From positions 372,001-436,000 of the forward strand of contig NZ_AFEU01000001.1 in NCBI RefSeq assembly GCF_000262755.1: a stretch of DNA of 64,000 bases. Direction: 5' to 3'. This document shows, one piece after another, positions 39,909 to 48,983 of this stretch. The translations under genes were made by a program, and so were the position numbers. Positions within the stretch are counted from its first letter, which is position 1; every line of letters begins with the position of its first letter. Below the pieces are notes generated by a model. It ran no database searches, was not told the DNA's origin, and saw nothing but the letters and a program-made list of their open reading frames with translations. Origin of the DNA: Bacillus methanolicus PB1. GTDB taxonomy: Bacteria > Bacillota > Bacilli > Bacillales > Cytobacillaceae.

Positions 39909-40457
39909 TTAAACGTTTAAAGTTGCTTGTCCCGGTCTCCAGTTTGCAGGGCAAAGTCCGCCAGTTTGAAGAGCTTGAAGAACACGCAATGTTTCATCTA
40001 CATCGCGGCCGATATTATTGTGGTGAATTACAGAATACATTAACTCGCCTTCTGGGCTGATAATGAATAGTCCGCGGAGTGCAACGCCTTCTTCTTCAAT
40101 AAGTACACCATACTCACGGGAAACAACATGGTTAGTATCAGCTGCTAAAGGATATTTTAAATCTCCAAGACCATTGTCTTTACGATCAGTTTTAATCCAT
40201 GCTAAGTGTGTGTGAATTGTATCTGTAGATACGCCGATTACTTCAGCATCTAAATCTTCAAACTCATCGTAGCGGTCAGATAATGCAATAATTTCAGTTG
40301 GGCAAACAAATGTGAAGTCCATTGGATAGAAGAAAAGAACTGTCCATTTACCCTTTTTCATGTTTTCCTCAAGGCTTACTTTCCCAAATTCTTTGTTTGG
40401 CATAACTGCATCCATTTCAAAACGTGGTGCTTGTTTTCCTACCATGCGTTCTGGCAT
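39909..40457 (-). CDS. ykuU: 2-Cys peroxiredoxin YkuU
   Basis: A 182-residue AhpC/Prx1-type peroxidase that reduces hydroperoxides. Peroxidatic C52 lies in FTFVCPTE and the resolving C169 in GGLCPANW. Ribosome site GGAGGG precedes ATG. A near-consensus promoter lies 75-100 bp upstream. Neighbour YkuV may act as a reductant, but that is inference from position. Confidence 0.95.
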   Translation of the reverse strand: MPERMVGKQAPRFEMDAVMPNKEFGKVSLEENMKKGKWTVLFFYPMDFTFVCPTEIIALSDRYDEFEDLDAEVIGVSTDTIHTHLAWIKTDRKDNGLGDLKYPLAADTNHVVSREYGVLIEEEGVALRGLFIISPEGELMYSVIHHNNIGRDVDETLRVLQALQTGGLCPANWRPGQATLNV

Positions 40458-40531
40458 TTATGATCCCTCCAATATATATATTAAATGGGCAAAACCTTAA
40501 AGGTTTGTCCCATTTCTTACTTTCAAATATC

Positions 40532-40560
40532 ATTATAGTCCAAGGCTTATTTTTAGTCAA
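40532..40560 (-). promoter_or_regulatory. Promoter of ykuU
   Basis: TTGACT, 17 bp, TATAAT on the minus strand, with a very A/T-rich stretch upstream that could act as an UP element. One of the best sigma-A matches in the window. The remaining gap (40561-40764) shows nothing else. Confidence 0.8.
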
Positions 40561-40764
40561 TATTAAATTATAATTTTTTTAAATAAATATTAATTATTAT
40601 ACCGAAATAAAAGGCACATTAATTATTTATCCCTTTTCACACATTTATATTCTATATTTATTTAAAAATTAGAGCCTGTTAATATTTTCTTCTTTCCACG
40701 TTTATAGTTTATCACGAAAATGATAGGGTTCAAAATAATATGCTTTTTTCAAAAGTGATCGGAA

Positions 40765-40788
40765 AAGAGGCTGTCTCAGACAGCCTCC
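40765..40788 (-). terminator. Terminator of dapL, minimal repeat-family hairpin
   Basis: AGAGGCTGTCTCAGACAGCCTC is a nearly perfect palindrome adjoining the dapL stop. The arms match the outer arms of the nested-palindrome family (compare 57483-57536). Confidence 0.75.
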
Positions 40789-41922
40789 TTATCGATTTCC
40801 TTTATATTCAATGTATTTCGTGAGAAAAGAAATGGCTTTCTCAATTGCAGCTTCATTTGGATTCAATTTTGAATGATGGAGCCCGAACTCGGACTCAACT
40901 CCAAGCCAAAACATGAAACCAGGAATTTCTTTTAGCATGTAGCCAAAATCCTCACCAGTCATTGCTTCTTTACATTCAATGACATGAATGTCCGTATAAT
41001 TTCTAATAAAATCCATAAATTCTTCCGTAATCTTTTCATCATTAAAGACTTGATGGTACATAGAACCGAAGTCCACGCTAACTTCACATTCATATCCTGT
41101 TTCTATACCTTTTATTAAGGACAAGATTCTGTCTTTCACTTTTTTCATGGAGTTTACGGAAAGGGTCCGGATTGTCCCCTCCAGTCTTGCTTTCTCAGCA
41201 ATAATATTTTGCACCGTTCCACCGGTAATTTTACCAATTGTAATAACGGCGCTATCAAGAGGATCAACGTTTCTTGCCACAATAGTCTGAAGCTGGGTAA
41301 CAAGTGAACAAGCCGCTATAATCATATCATTCGTCTGATGAGGATAAGCAGCGTGTCCTCCTTTTCCTTTCAAATCAATGAACAATTCAGAGGTATTCGC
41401 AAATAGTAGTCCCTTTTTAACTGCAATTGTACCTACAGGGTATTCAGGTGCAATATGCAGGGCAAAAATGATATCCGGCTTCCACTTCTGCATGATTTCT
41501 GACTTTAGCATTGGCTCTGCGCCGCCCGGACCTTCTTCAGCAGGTTGAAAAATAAATAATAGATGATCATCGATTGGATTGTTTGCAAAATATGTAACGA
41601 GCCCCAACGCAATGCTCATATGGAAATCATGGCCGCATGCATGCATTTTCCCTTCATGAATTGATCGATATGGCAATTCTGTTTCTTCTGAAATCGGCAA
41701 CCCATCAATATCTGTTCTGTATCCAATAGTTTTGCTTGGATTTTTTCCTTTAACTTTAACAAAAAGCCCTGTTTTCCATTTTTTTATTTCAACTATTTCT
41801 TGAGGCAGAGATTGCAAATAATTTAATAAATACTGCTGTGTCTTAAATTCCTGAAAGCCGAGTTCTGGAATTTGATGCAGATCACGTCGGATTTTTACAA
41901 ACGGACTTGTTATTGTTTCCAC
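40789..41922 (-). CDS. dapL: N-acetyldiaminopimelate deacetylase
   Basis: A 377-residue M20-family metallo-amidohydrolase (YkuR) that removes acetate from N-acetyl-LL-diaminopimelate, giving LL-DAP for lysine and peptidoglycan. Zinc-site features are [19 protein letters not shown] and [14 protein letters not shown], with the dimerisation domain in the middle. The start is GTG with AGGGGGG upstream. It follows dapH by 62 bp, and that gap holds a small AGCG-GGAT hairpin (41943-41968). PatA, the partner aminotransferase, is at 54984. Confidence 0.93.
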   Translation of the reverse strand: METITSPFVKIRRDLHQIPELGFQEFKTQQYLLNYLQSLPQEIVEIKKWKTGLFVKVKGKNPSKTIGYRTDIDGLPISEETELPYRSIHEGKMHACGHDFHMSIALGLVTYFANNPIDDHLLFIFQPAEEGPGGAEPMLKSEIMQKWKPDIIFALHIAPEYPVGTIAVKKGLLFANTSELFIDLKGKGGHAAYPHQTNDMIIAACSLVTQLQTIVARNVDPLDSAVITIGKITGGTVQNIIAEKARLEGTIRTLSVNSMKKVKDRILSLIKGIETGYECEVSVDFGSMYHQVFNDEKITEEFMDFIRNYTDIHVIECKEAMTGEDFGYMLKEIPGFMFWLGVESEFGLHHSKLNPNEAAIEKAISFLTKYIEYKGNR

Positions 41923-41984
41923 TATTTTCCCCCCTAATAGAAAAGCGCGGATATTGATCCACGCTAGTAGTGTTTTTTCATTTA

Positions 41985-42695
41985 TTATAACTGGCGAAGT
42001 TCCTGCTTAATCTCTGTTTTTGATTTCGTCTTTTCATCGATTTCTTTAATAACACGTGCAGGTGTACCTGCCACAACTGTATACGGTGGAACATCTTCTA
42101 TAACAACTGCTCCGGCAGCAACGACCGCTCCTTTGCCTACTGTCACGCCTTCCAGTACAACTGCGTTCGCTCCAATTACAACATCATCTTCAACGACAAC
42201 AGGCTTGGCAGAAGGTGGTTCAATAACCCCGGCCAAAACAGCACCTGCACCAACATGGCAATTCTTACCTACTGTTGCACGGCCGCCGAGAACAGCGTTC
42301 ATATCAATCATTGTCCCTTCCCCGACAACAGCTCCAATATTAATCACTGCACCCATCATAATGACGGCATTGTCGCCAATTTCAACTTGGTCTCGGATTA
42401 TCGCACCTGGTTCAATCCGCGCTTTGATGTTTTTCATATTTAACAGAGGGATCGCAGAATTGCGGCGGTCATTCTCAATAACATATTCCTCAATTTTCGC
42501 TTGGTTGGCTTCAAGTGCTTGATTTATTTCACTCCATTCGCCAAAAACAACGCCTGTGTTCCCATTAAGAAAAGTCTTTGCACTTGGGCCAAAATCAATT
42601 TCTGAAATATCACCTTTTACGTAAACTTTTACCGGTGTAGTTTTTTTGCTATTTTGAATGAATGAAATAATTTCGTTGGCATCCATCATTTTCAT
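41985..42695 (-). CDS. dapH: Tetrahydrodipicolinate N-acetyltransferase
   Basis: A 236-residue left-handed beta-helix acetyltransferase that acetylates tetrahydrodipicolinate, opening the acetyl branch of DAP synthesis. The N-terminal helical domain [18 protein letters not shown] is followed by hexapeptide repeats ([47 protein letters not shown]). GGAGGA precedes ATG. First gene of dapH-dapL. Confidence 0.97.
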   Translation of the reverse strand: MKMMDANEIISFIQNSKKTTPVKVYVKGDISEIDFGPSAKTFLNGNTGVVFGEWSEINQALEANQAKIEEYVIENDRRNSAIPLLNMKNIKARIEPGAIIRDQVEIGDNAVIMMGAVINIGAVVGEGTMIDMNAVLGGRATVGKNCHVGAGAVLAGVIEPPSAKPVVVEDDVVIGANAVVLEGVTVGKGAVVAAGAVVIEDVPPYTVVAGTPARVIKEIDEKTKSKTEIKQELRQL

Positions 42696-42807
42696 CGGAA
42701 AGTCCTCCTCTATGTATATGCTAAAAATACTTTATCAAACAAAAATATTGAAGACAAGAAGAACGTAAAAAACTATTCTCAAATTTCTTTTTATTATATA
42801 AAATTTT

Positions 42808-43695
42808 TCATTCCTTCTCGGATTCTTTTATATGTTCCATAATCAAATCTGCAAAAGCTTGCACCTGCTTTAATTGAAAAGCTGATTCATACCCAAGGAG
42901 CCATGTATCCCTCTTGATTGGTTCGTTATGTTCATCTAAAAGAGGGATTTTAAAAATGTTTTTATCTGCTCCATTTAATGTAATTGCCGGTAAAATGGCA
43001 TAGCCGATTCCGTTGAAAGTCATCTGTTTGCATGTTTCAATCTGGTCAACAACGATCGTTCGTTTTGGAGCAGTCTTAAACTGGCGGTGCCACCAGTCCT
43101 GAATTTCTTGATAATAATTTGAGTCGCTTTTAAATTGAATAAAAGGCCTGTCTGTTTCAAAGACTTGCTCGGGCTTTGTTATTTCGGTATCGACCAAAAA
43201 TAGGCTGTCTTTAAACAAATGAATCTTAACCCCTTTCCAGTCGGGGGTCCCTCTAATAATTCCTATATGCACTTGATCCTCATATAACGTTTTTAATATT
43301 TCGCTGCTCCATCCGGTTATAAGCGATATTTTAGCATGCGGGTATCGATTAACAAATTTCTTTAGAACTTGTGGAAGCCAATTTTGGCCGACGATCGAAG
43401 CAACAGCGATTTTTAAAGTGCCGTGGACTTCTGTATTAAGGGCATGTATGGACTCGCGAACTTTTTCTTCCTTTGCCAGCACCTCTTTTACAAAAGAAAT
43501 AACGTATTCTCCTGCCGGAGTAAGCGTCAGCCCTTTTTGAGAACGAAGAAAAAGTTGTGTTCCCCATTCCTTTTCAATCGTTTGCAATCGCTGTGAAAGA
43601 GCAGGCTGAGATACAAACAGCCTTTCAGCAGCCTTCCTCATATTCATTTCCTGAGCCAAAACTGAAAGCAATTGAAACTCTGAAAGAGATAACAT
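42808..43695 (-). CDS. ccpC: LysR-type regulator CcpC
   Basis: A 295-residue transcription factor. The N-terminal winged HTH (MRKAAERLFVSQPALSQRLQ) and C-terminal effector domain follow B. subtilis CcpC along the whole length, including ISLITGWSSEILKTLYEDQV and the Q-W-W-H-QFKTAPK region. CcpC represses citB and citZ in response to citrate; the targets are outside this window. No DAP genes are known targets, so its place before dapH is positional. Confidence 0.9.
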   Translation of the reverse strand: MLSLSEFQLLSVLAQEMNMRKAAERLFVSQPALSQRLQTIEKEWGTQLFLRSQKGLTLTPAGEYVISFVKEVLAKEEKVRESIHALNTEVHGTLKIAVASIVGQNWLPQVLKKFVNRYPHAKISLITGWSSEILKTLYEDQVHIGIIRGTPDWKGVKIHLFKDSLFLVDTEITKPEQVFETDRPFIQFKSDSNYYQEIQDWWHRQFKTAPKRTIVVDQIETCKQMTFNGIGYAILPAITLNGADKNIFKIPLLDEHNEPIKRDTWLLGYESAFQLKQVQAFADLIMEHIKESEKE

Positions 43696-43863
43696 ACCAA
43701 TACTCCTAAATAAGTTTTTCTTAGTATTATTTATTTGCTTGTGAATTTGTTACTTGTTTTTTTAAAGCTTATCCCAACCATATCACCCCTGAAATTATAT
43801 CCATCCATACAATTTATTACAAAAATTAAAACGGCAGAAAAAAATTCAGCCCCTTAAATGGAG

Positions 43864-44310
43864 CTAGTGATTATGTGATCTGAAAAGATATTTGTTTAGC
43901 CGTTTCAGAACACTTCTTCTCGTTAAAATTCCTTCAAAATATCCTTCATAATCAACAATGCATAAAAACGGATGGTCGACAAGAAGCTCCAACGAAAAAT
44001 CACTAGAACTATCAATCCTTAAACACGGGATTGATTTATTCATGACTTCTTCTACACGTTTCTTTTCCAGTAGTTCAAACTCTATTCGTTCAATGCCAAG
44101 AATTGAATCCATGATAATCGGTTGGCTGATTAATCCATGCAACTTATAATGCGGATCAAGTACAGGAATAGCCGAATATCCACTTTTTGTCAATACAAGC
44201 AGTGCATGCTCCAAATTATTTCCGATTTGCACATGGGCAACACGTTCTGAAGGAATCATCACATCTTTAATACTAAAATTTAAAAACTCCCCGCTGTCCA
44301 AACTTATCAT
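43864..44310 (-). CDS. darB: CBS-domain protein DarB/CbpB (YkuL)
   Basis: A 148-residue protein made of two CBS motifs (VMIPSERVAHVQIGNNLEHALLV and EEVMNKSIPCLRID). The B. subtilis homologue binds c-di-AMP and, when unbound, stimulates Rel and pyruvate carboxylase; pycA is in this window. ATG at 44310 gives MISLDSGEFL, matching the family start; the in-frame extension to 44352 has no site. GAGGAG lies ten bases upstream. Confidence 0.9.
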   Translation of the reverse strand: MISLDSGEFLNFSIKDVMIPSERVAHVQIGNNLEHALLVLTKSGYSAIPVLDPHYKLHGLISQPIIMDSILGIERIEFELLEKKRVEEVMNKSIPCLRIDSSSDFSLELLVDHPFLCIVDYEGYFEGILTRRSVLKRLNKYLFRSHNH

Positions 44311-44435
44311 CACAAAAAAACTCCTCATTAAATTTCTAAAATATACCCTCATTTTAACACAGTTTTTAAATCGTGCGCGTTCAATGTGTGTTTAAAGTAA
44401 AAATGGACCAGTTAGAGGCCCCGATTTCAGTTATG

Positions 44436-44672
44436 CTACTGAATTAAATCAAAGATTTCGATTGTAATCATATCAATGTTATCAAATTGATATTTCTTTG
44501 GCTTTTCTTTATCGTTATATACTTCTAATTCAAATGTTTCAGTCTTTGGATGATAAGTTACCTGACACTTTCTTTCGCCATTTACCTCAAAAAATCTTTG
44601 AACAGGTTCTGAACCGCCAGATTGGTCCTGCAAGTTTTTCAATCTTGTCAAAATACCTTGAAGCTGTGACAT
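44436..44672 (-). CDS. ykuJ: YkuJ family protein
   Basis: A 78-residue cytoplasmic protein starting MSQLQGILTRLKNLQDQSGG and ending DNIDMITIEIFDLIQ, matching YkuJ throughout. Its function is unknown. AAAGGAGAGGG precedes ATG. Two small genes that follow ykuJ in B. subtilis (ykuK, ykzF) are not present here; darB comes next. Confidence 0.9.
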   Translation of the reverse strand: MSQLQGILTRLKNLQDQSGGSEPVQRFFEVNGERKCQVTYHPKTETFELEVYNDKEKPKKYQFDNIDMITIEIFDLIQ

Positions 44673-44850
44673 GCTCCCTCTCCTTTCAAACAAAACAAAC
44701 CTGATATAACTAGGTTACACGATATTCATTTTTATATCCCAAAAGAATGGTTTTTGAATATTCGATTGCTTTTCTTTACATGCCAATACTAACAGAATAA
44801 AATAATGAAAGGTATTTGTACAATTAAAAATTTTTGAAGGAAGTGATTTT

Positions 44851-45798
44851 TTGAATAGTCCTGTACAAGTGGAAAACAATATTTTCTTAATTGATGCAAT
44901 AGATTTAGGAATGAAAGAACGAACAGGTGCATATTTACTGACAGAAATTGATTTAACGATTATTGAAACATCTGCAAGCCCTTCTGTTCCGTTTATCCTG
45001 GAAGGATTACGAAACTTAAACATATCGCCGGAAGACATAAAATACATTATTGTCACACATATACATTTGGATCATGCGGGAGGAGCAGGTTTATTATTAG
45101 AATACTGCCCAAACGCAAAAATTGTCGTTCATGAAAAAGGGGCAAGGCACCTTGTAAACCCTGAAAGGCTGATTGCCGGAGCAAAAGCCGTATACGGAGA
45201 TAAATTTAATGCCTTGTTTGACCCGGTTGTACCAGTTCCGGAAAATAGAGTGATTATCAAGAAAAATAAGGAAACGCTTTCTATCAGCGAAAATTGCACA
45301 CTGACCTTCTATGATACACCGGGACACTCAAATCACCATTTTAGTATTTACCATCCGGGTGTAAATGGAATGTTTACAGGTGATACCGCAGGAGTTTTTT
45401 ATCAAGCGCTTATTAAAGACGGAATAGAGTTATATTTGCCATCAACGTCCCCTAATCAGTTTGACCCGGAAAAAATGCTTGCTTCACTGCAACTGTTTGA
45501 AAATATGGACTTACGCTATATTTTCTTTAGCCATTACGGCGTATCTGAAAAACCTAATGAAGTATACAAGCAAATACGATACTGGCTACCTGTTTTTCTC
45601 GAAGAGGCGAAATTGGCGTTTGAACAGGAAGAAACAACGGAAATGCAGGTGCATGAAACAGAAGCTCGGTTAAGAAAACGAGTGACTGAATATTTGGCCA
45701 GCAAAAATATTCCTTCAAACCACTCTGTATTTCAAATCCTTTCACTTGACTTCGAGATATGTGCTATGGGAATAATAGATTATCTTACAAAACAATAA
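44851..45798 (+). CDS. MBL-fold metallo-hydrolase
   Basis: A 315-residue metallo-beta-lactamase-fold hydrolase with metal motif THIHLDHAGG, then DTPGHSNHH and FTGDTAG, and a helical C-terminal domain (KRVTEYLASKNIPSNH). It could be a glyoxalase II-like, lactonase-like or other thioester hydrolase; substrate unknown. The start is TTG with GAAGGAAGTG upstream. It is 34 bp before the glutaredoxin gene, probably one operon. Confidence 0.85.
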   Translation: MNSPVQVENNIFLIDAIDLGMKERTGAYLLTEIDLTIIETSASPSVPFILEGLRNLNISPEDIKYIIVTHIHLDHAGGAGLLLEYCPNAKIVVHEKGARHLVNPERLIAGAKAVYGDKFNALFDPVVPVPENRVIIKKNKETLSISENCTLTFYDTPGHSNHHFSIYHPGVNGMFTGDTAGVFYQALIKDGIELYLPSTSPNQFDPEKMLASLQLFENMDLRYIFFSHYGVSEKPNEVYKQIRYWLPVFLEEAKLAFEQEETTEMQVHETEARLRKRVTEYLASKNIPSNHSVFQILSLDFEICAMGIIDYLTKQ

Positions 45799-45832
45799 CT
45801 GCGTCGAGTGTAAGTTAATGGAGGAAAAGACT

Positions 45833-46066
45833 TTGGAAAAGATAACTGTTTACAGCCAGCCCGACTGTCCGACTTGTACCGTTGTAAAAGGATTTTTGCA
45901 GGAAAATAAGATTGAATACGATGAAAAAGGTATTAAAAAAGACAATCGTGCAAGAGATGAACTAATTAATAAATACAAGTCATACTCTACTCCAACGGTT
46001 GTAATAGGAGAAGAAATTGTTGCCGGGTTTGATTTAGAAAAATTAAAAAGCCTTCTCAAGTTATAA
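45833..46066 (+). CDS. Glutaredoxin-family protein
   Basis: A 77-residue thioredoxin-fold protein with C12-PT-C15 and TPTVVIGEEIVAGFD, the NrdH/glutaredoxin pattern with a cis-Pro TP. The ATG at 45818 overlaps the ribosome site (AATGGAGG); TTG at 45833 is eight bases from GGAGG and is the better start. A strong terminator follows. Confidence 0.85.
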   Translation: MEKITVYSQPDCPTCTVVKGFLQENKIEYDEKGIKKDNRARDELINKYKSYSTPTVVIGEEIVAGFDLEKLKSLLKL

Positions 46067-46095
46067 AAAGGTGTCGCCAATCGACACCTTTTTTT
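46065..46095 (+). terminator. Terminator of the MBL-glutaredoxin pair
   Basis: An AAAAAGGTGTCG/CGACACCTTTTTTT stem with a five-base loop. Confidence 0.92.
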
Positions 46096-46123
46096 CTAAG
46101 AAGAGGAGGCCTGGCCCTCCCAT

Positions 46124-46363
46124 TTACCAATTATACGCTAAAACTGAAAAAATGATCGTAAGAATAAGCAATAGAAAAAAGATTAAATATGTCAGAAAAA
46201 TTGGATTGTTGATATAAGCGTGTCTTTGCACAGGACCGGGAATTTCTGAATCCAAATCCCCTTTAACATTTTTCTGACTCTTTGCTAAGCTCCATGTATA
46301 CCTTAATGCAAAAACAAGAACCCCGATTCCGGCAACTAATAGAATTAACATAAATAAACTCAA
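46124..46363 (-). CDS. Small two-helix membrane protein
   Basis: A 79-residue protein with an N-terminal membrane helix, a polar middle (SLAKSQKNVKGDLDSEIPGP) and a second helix at the C-terminus. AAGGAGG precedes ATG. I recognise no named family. It stands alone between the glutaredoxin terminator and ykuI. Confidence 0.7.
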   Translation of the reverse strand: MSLFMLILLVAGIGVLVFALRYTWSLAKSQKNVKGDLDSEIPGPVQRHAYINNPIFLTYLIFFLLLILTIIFSVLAYNW

Positions 46364-46448
46364 AGGAATACCTCCTTTTTCATACTGTTAAAATTAAGTT
46401 GCCGCTTCAAAGAAAATTCTATTCTCGGGGGTCTGGTCCTCAATTTTT

Positions 46449-47663
46449 TTACAGCAATCCTTCATGTTCATACAAATAATTGTATGATAAGTCGATAAAA
46501 AGAAAGTCCTTGTTGTTTAATGGGAAAGAAAAGGTGCGGATTGTTTCGCCCGTTTCAATATCGCTGTACAAATCAGATAAAATTCCTTTTTTTTCATTCC
46601 TCATTCGGATAATATTTTCTAAAAAATAAGGGCGCCAGCTCCAATTTTTCTTCAAATATTCATTTTGCAAAATCCAGTTTTTATCTTTTTTGAAGATATT
46701 AGGTGATTTTTGGAAACCGTCTTCATCACATACGTACATCCTGAAGGCAATCCCGTCCAAGTGTTTGGCAAAAGAATGAAGCAATTCGGTATAATCCTCA
46801 TATTTTTTGAACTTATTAAGTAAATTTTGTACTTTTTCCTGGAACTCCTCAGAAATGTTAAAAAGTGCCTCAAGCTTCTTTTTTTCATAGGAAATAAATT
46901 GATGAAATTCCTTCCCTAACCATTCTTTTAACAGTTCTCTTGAAATAAATTCACCGTATGGTTTATGTAAGTAAAATCCTTGAAAATAACGCCCCCCATT
47001 TTTCCAGGCAAATTGCAGCTGGTAAGCGGTTTCAATATTTTCAAAATGCAACATTGCTCCGATTTTTCTTGCCAAAAGCGACAATGAGTACAATATAGCC
47101 TGATATGACGGTCCAGTATTTATAGATCTTAATGCTCCAAGATCTACTTTTAAAATATCAGGAGACAACTGTCCAATTCGATCAAGATGGCTGCTGTCGT
47201 TTCCTATTTTATCAATCGCAATTTTTAAACCGAACGTTTTATAATAATTCAAGAGATGCTCGAGATGATCCGGTCTGCCTTCATAATTTCGATCCGAAAT
47301 TTCGATGACGATTCTTTCAAGTGCTATTCCTTTTTGCTGATATTCAAGCAAAAGCTGAAGAAAATGTTCGCCATTATCATGCATTAAGAGTTCTGCATCC
47401 CTGTTTACAAACAAAAGAACATCTTGATCCAAGGAAATTGCTTTTTCCAACGCTTTCGTTAAAACAGTATTATCTACTTCTAGCTTGTATTCTTCAGGAA
47501 TTTGATGATCATGAAAAAAAGGGCCAAGGCTAATTATTTCCGATTCATTATTATATCTTCCTAATATTTCGTAACCGATGACTTTATGTTCATCTGCACT
47601 GAATATTGGTTGAAAATAGGGAATAACGTTATCTAAATTTGTTAATATATCCAATGCATCCAT
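46449..47663 (-). CDS. ykuI: EAL-domain protein YkuI
   Basis: A 404-residue protein. The N-terminal EAL domain (c-di-GMP phosphodiesterase fold) has EILGR in place of EAL, with ISDRNYEG, IDKIGND and KVDLGALR later. A helical linker and a PAS-like C-terminal domain follow. B. subtilis YkuI binds c-di-GMP, and activity is reported as absent or weak. ATG at 47663 has GGAGG eight bases upstream; a longer in-frame reading is not supported. A stray GGGGGTCTGGTCC word just downstream (46427-46441) may be a decayed repeat. Confidence 0.92.
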   Translation of the reverse strand: MDALDILTNLDNVIPYFQPIFSADEHKVIGYEILGRYNNESEIISLGPFFHDHQIPEEYKLEVDNTVLTKALEKAISLDQDVLLFVNRDAELLMHDNGEHFLQLLLEYQQKGIALERIVIEISDRNYEGRPDHLEHLLNYYKTFGLKIAIDKIGNDSSHLDRIGQLSPDILKVDLGALRSINTGPSYQAILYSLSLLARKIGAMLHFENIETAYQLQFAWKNGGRYFQGFYLHKPYGEFISRELLKEWLGKEFHQFISYEKKKLEALFNISEEFQEKVQNLLNKFKKYEDYTELLHSFAKHLDGIAFRMYVCDEDGFQKSPNIFKKDKNWILQNEYLKKNWSWRPYFLENIIRMRNEKKGILSDLYSDIETGETIRTFSFPLNNKDFLFIDLSYNYLYEHEGLL

Positions 47664-47847
47664 TCGCAGAACCTCCATACCTTTCGTTATCATCATTTTA
47701 TCATTAATTAAATAAAAATTCTTTTCAGCCGTATTGCAAATAATTTACGACAGACTAGAAATTCAAGGGAATCATACCTAAAATACTGCCTCATAATGCA
47801 GATTGTTAAGCAAAAACTACTGATAAGCCGAATGGAGGTGGATTGAA

Positions 47848-48636
47848 GTGAAAAAAATTCATTTCATTGCAGTCCTCTTCCCGTTGCTCGGCTGCAGCCA
47901 TTTTGAAAATACTGAAAAACAAAGCATGCCGCTTAATACGAACCAACCTGTTACTGAAAAAGCATTTGAAAACAAAACAGAGCATCAAGTTCGTTCACAA
48001 ACCATAATGAAGAGGGAGCCTAAAAAAGAACATGAGTTACAAAAACAATTACTAAACGTACCTTTAATAAAGCAAAATCCGGAATTAAAGTATGGCTGCG
48101 AAGTAACCAGCCTTACGATGATGCTGCAATATGCAGGAGTCAAAGTAAACAAAATGGAACTATACAGAAAAATCAAGAAGGATTCCGATCCGCTCATACG
48201 GTCAAAAACGGGGGATATTATAAAATGGGGGGACCCGGGGGTTGGTTTTGTTGGTGACATGACTGGCAAAAATGCTGGATATGCTGTGTTTGATAAACCA
48301 ATGGTGGATTTAATCAACATTTACCTTCCGGGAAGAGCCAAAAATTTAACCAATCGGCCTTTTGATGAAATCCTTTCACATGTGTCAAAAGGATATCCTG
48401 TTGTTGTTTGGACAACCGGGGATTATCGTCTTCCGGACAGATGGGAAACATGGCGACACGAAAAACAAACCATCAAAACTCCTTTAGATTTACATGTTGT
48501 CGTACTTGTTGGATATGATAGCAAAAATGTCTATTTAAACGATCCTCTATCCGGAAAAAAACAAGTAAAGGTAAACAAAAATCGTTTCATTGATTCATGG
48601 AAAGCTCTTAAACAAAGAGCTGTAAGTTATCAATAA
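47848..48636 (+). CDS. C39-family cysteine peptidase-like lipoprotein
   Basis: A 262-residue exported protein. A lipobox PLLGC (Cys16) is followed by a polar linker and a papain-like C39_2 domain. The nucleophile is in YGCEVTSLTMMLQYAG and the catalytic His in LDLHVVVLVGYD, with NDPL downstream. Such proteins may cleave peptides at the envelope; the substrate is unknown. The start is GTG with GGAGG nine bases upstream. It ends just before repeat copy 6. Confidence 0.82.
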   Translation: MKKIHFIAVLFPLLGCSHFENTEKQSMPLNTNQPVTEKAFENKTEHQVRSQTIMKREPKKEHELQKQLLNVPLIKQNPELKYGCEVTSLTMMLQYAGVKVNKMELYRKIKKDSDPLIRSKTGDIIKWGDPGVGFVGDMTGKNAGYAVFDKPMVDLINIYLPGRAKNLTNRPFDEILSHVSKGYPVVVWTTGDYRLPDRWETWRHEKQTIKTPLDLHVVVLVGYDSKNVYLNDPLSGKKQVKVNKNRFIDSWKALKQRAVSYQ

Positions 48637-48640
48637 TAAT

Positions 48641-48757
48641 CGGGGCTGGGTCAAAAGGGTCGGCTTCCTCAAACAATGACAATATAGAGAATGGCAGTAT
48701 TTACGCTTTATGTTGTATCGAGGAGGTATATGGCCCTTTGCTTTTAGCCCCTTTTTT
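48641..48757. repeat. Nested-palindrome repeat, copy 6 (diverged)
   Basis: CGGGGCTGGGTCAAAAGGGT at left and TATGGCCCTTTGCTTTTAGC-CCC at right keep the outer and middle arms partly; the centre has AATATAGAGAATGG. It lies between the C39 gene and the fadH remnant. Confidence 0.75.
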
Positions 48758-48839
48758 ACACTCTAAAATAGATGTTGTTGAACCATCGTCCGCCATCCAT
48801 TGTAATGCATTCGCCTTTCATATATGCGGCAACATCGGA
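48756..48839 (-). pseudogene. Remnant of fadH/ykuF (SDR C-terminus)
   Basis: A 27-codon open stretch ending in TAA reads SDVAAYMKGECITMDGGRWF then NNIYFRV. It matches the C-terminal end of 2,4-dienoyl-CoA reductase type SDR proteins. No upstream coding part exists; the preceding bases are AT-rich. In B. subtilis fadH (ykuF) lies exactly here next to ykuE. This looks like the decayed tail of a deleted gene. Confidence 0.75.
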
Positions 48840-48983
48840 GAAAATTTTTATTATTTTTTATAGAATTTTCGAATTTGAAGTACAAAAAACGAAAAATTGA
48901 GATATATGTTAAAATATACTTCTTTTTCAAGATGGAGTTTGTTAGTATATATAAGGTATACTGAACGATAGGTTGGAGTTTTT

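Noticed and set aside
40561-40620. PerR-box-like AT palindrome upstream of ykuU
   Set aside because: The stretch is simply A/T-rich; no 7-1-7 palindrome of PerR type is convincing.
46427-46441. GGGGGTCTGGTCC word near ykuI as another repeat copy
   Set aside because: Only one partial arm is present, with no partner arm, so it cannot be assigned to the family with confidence.
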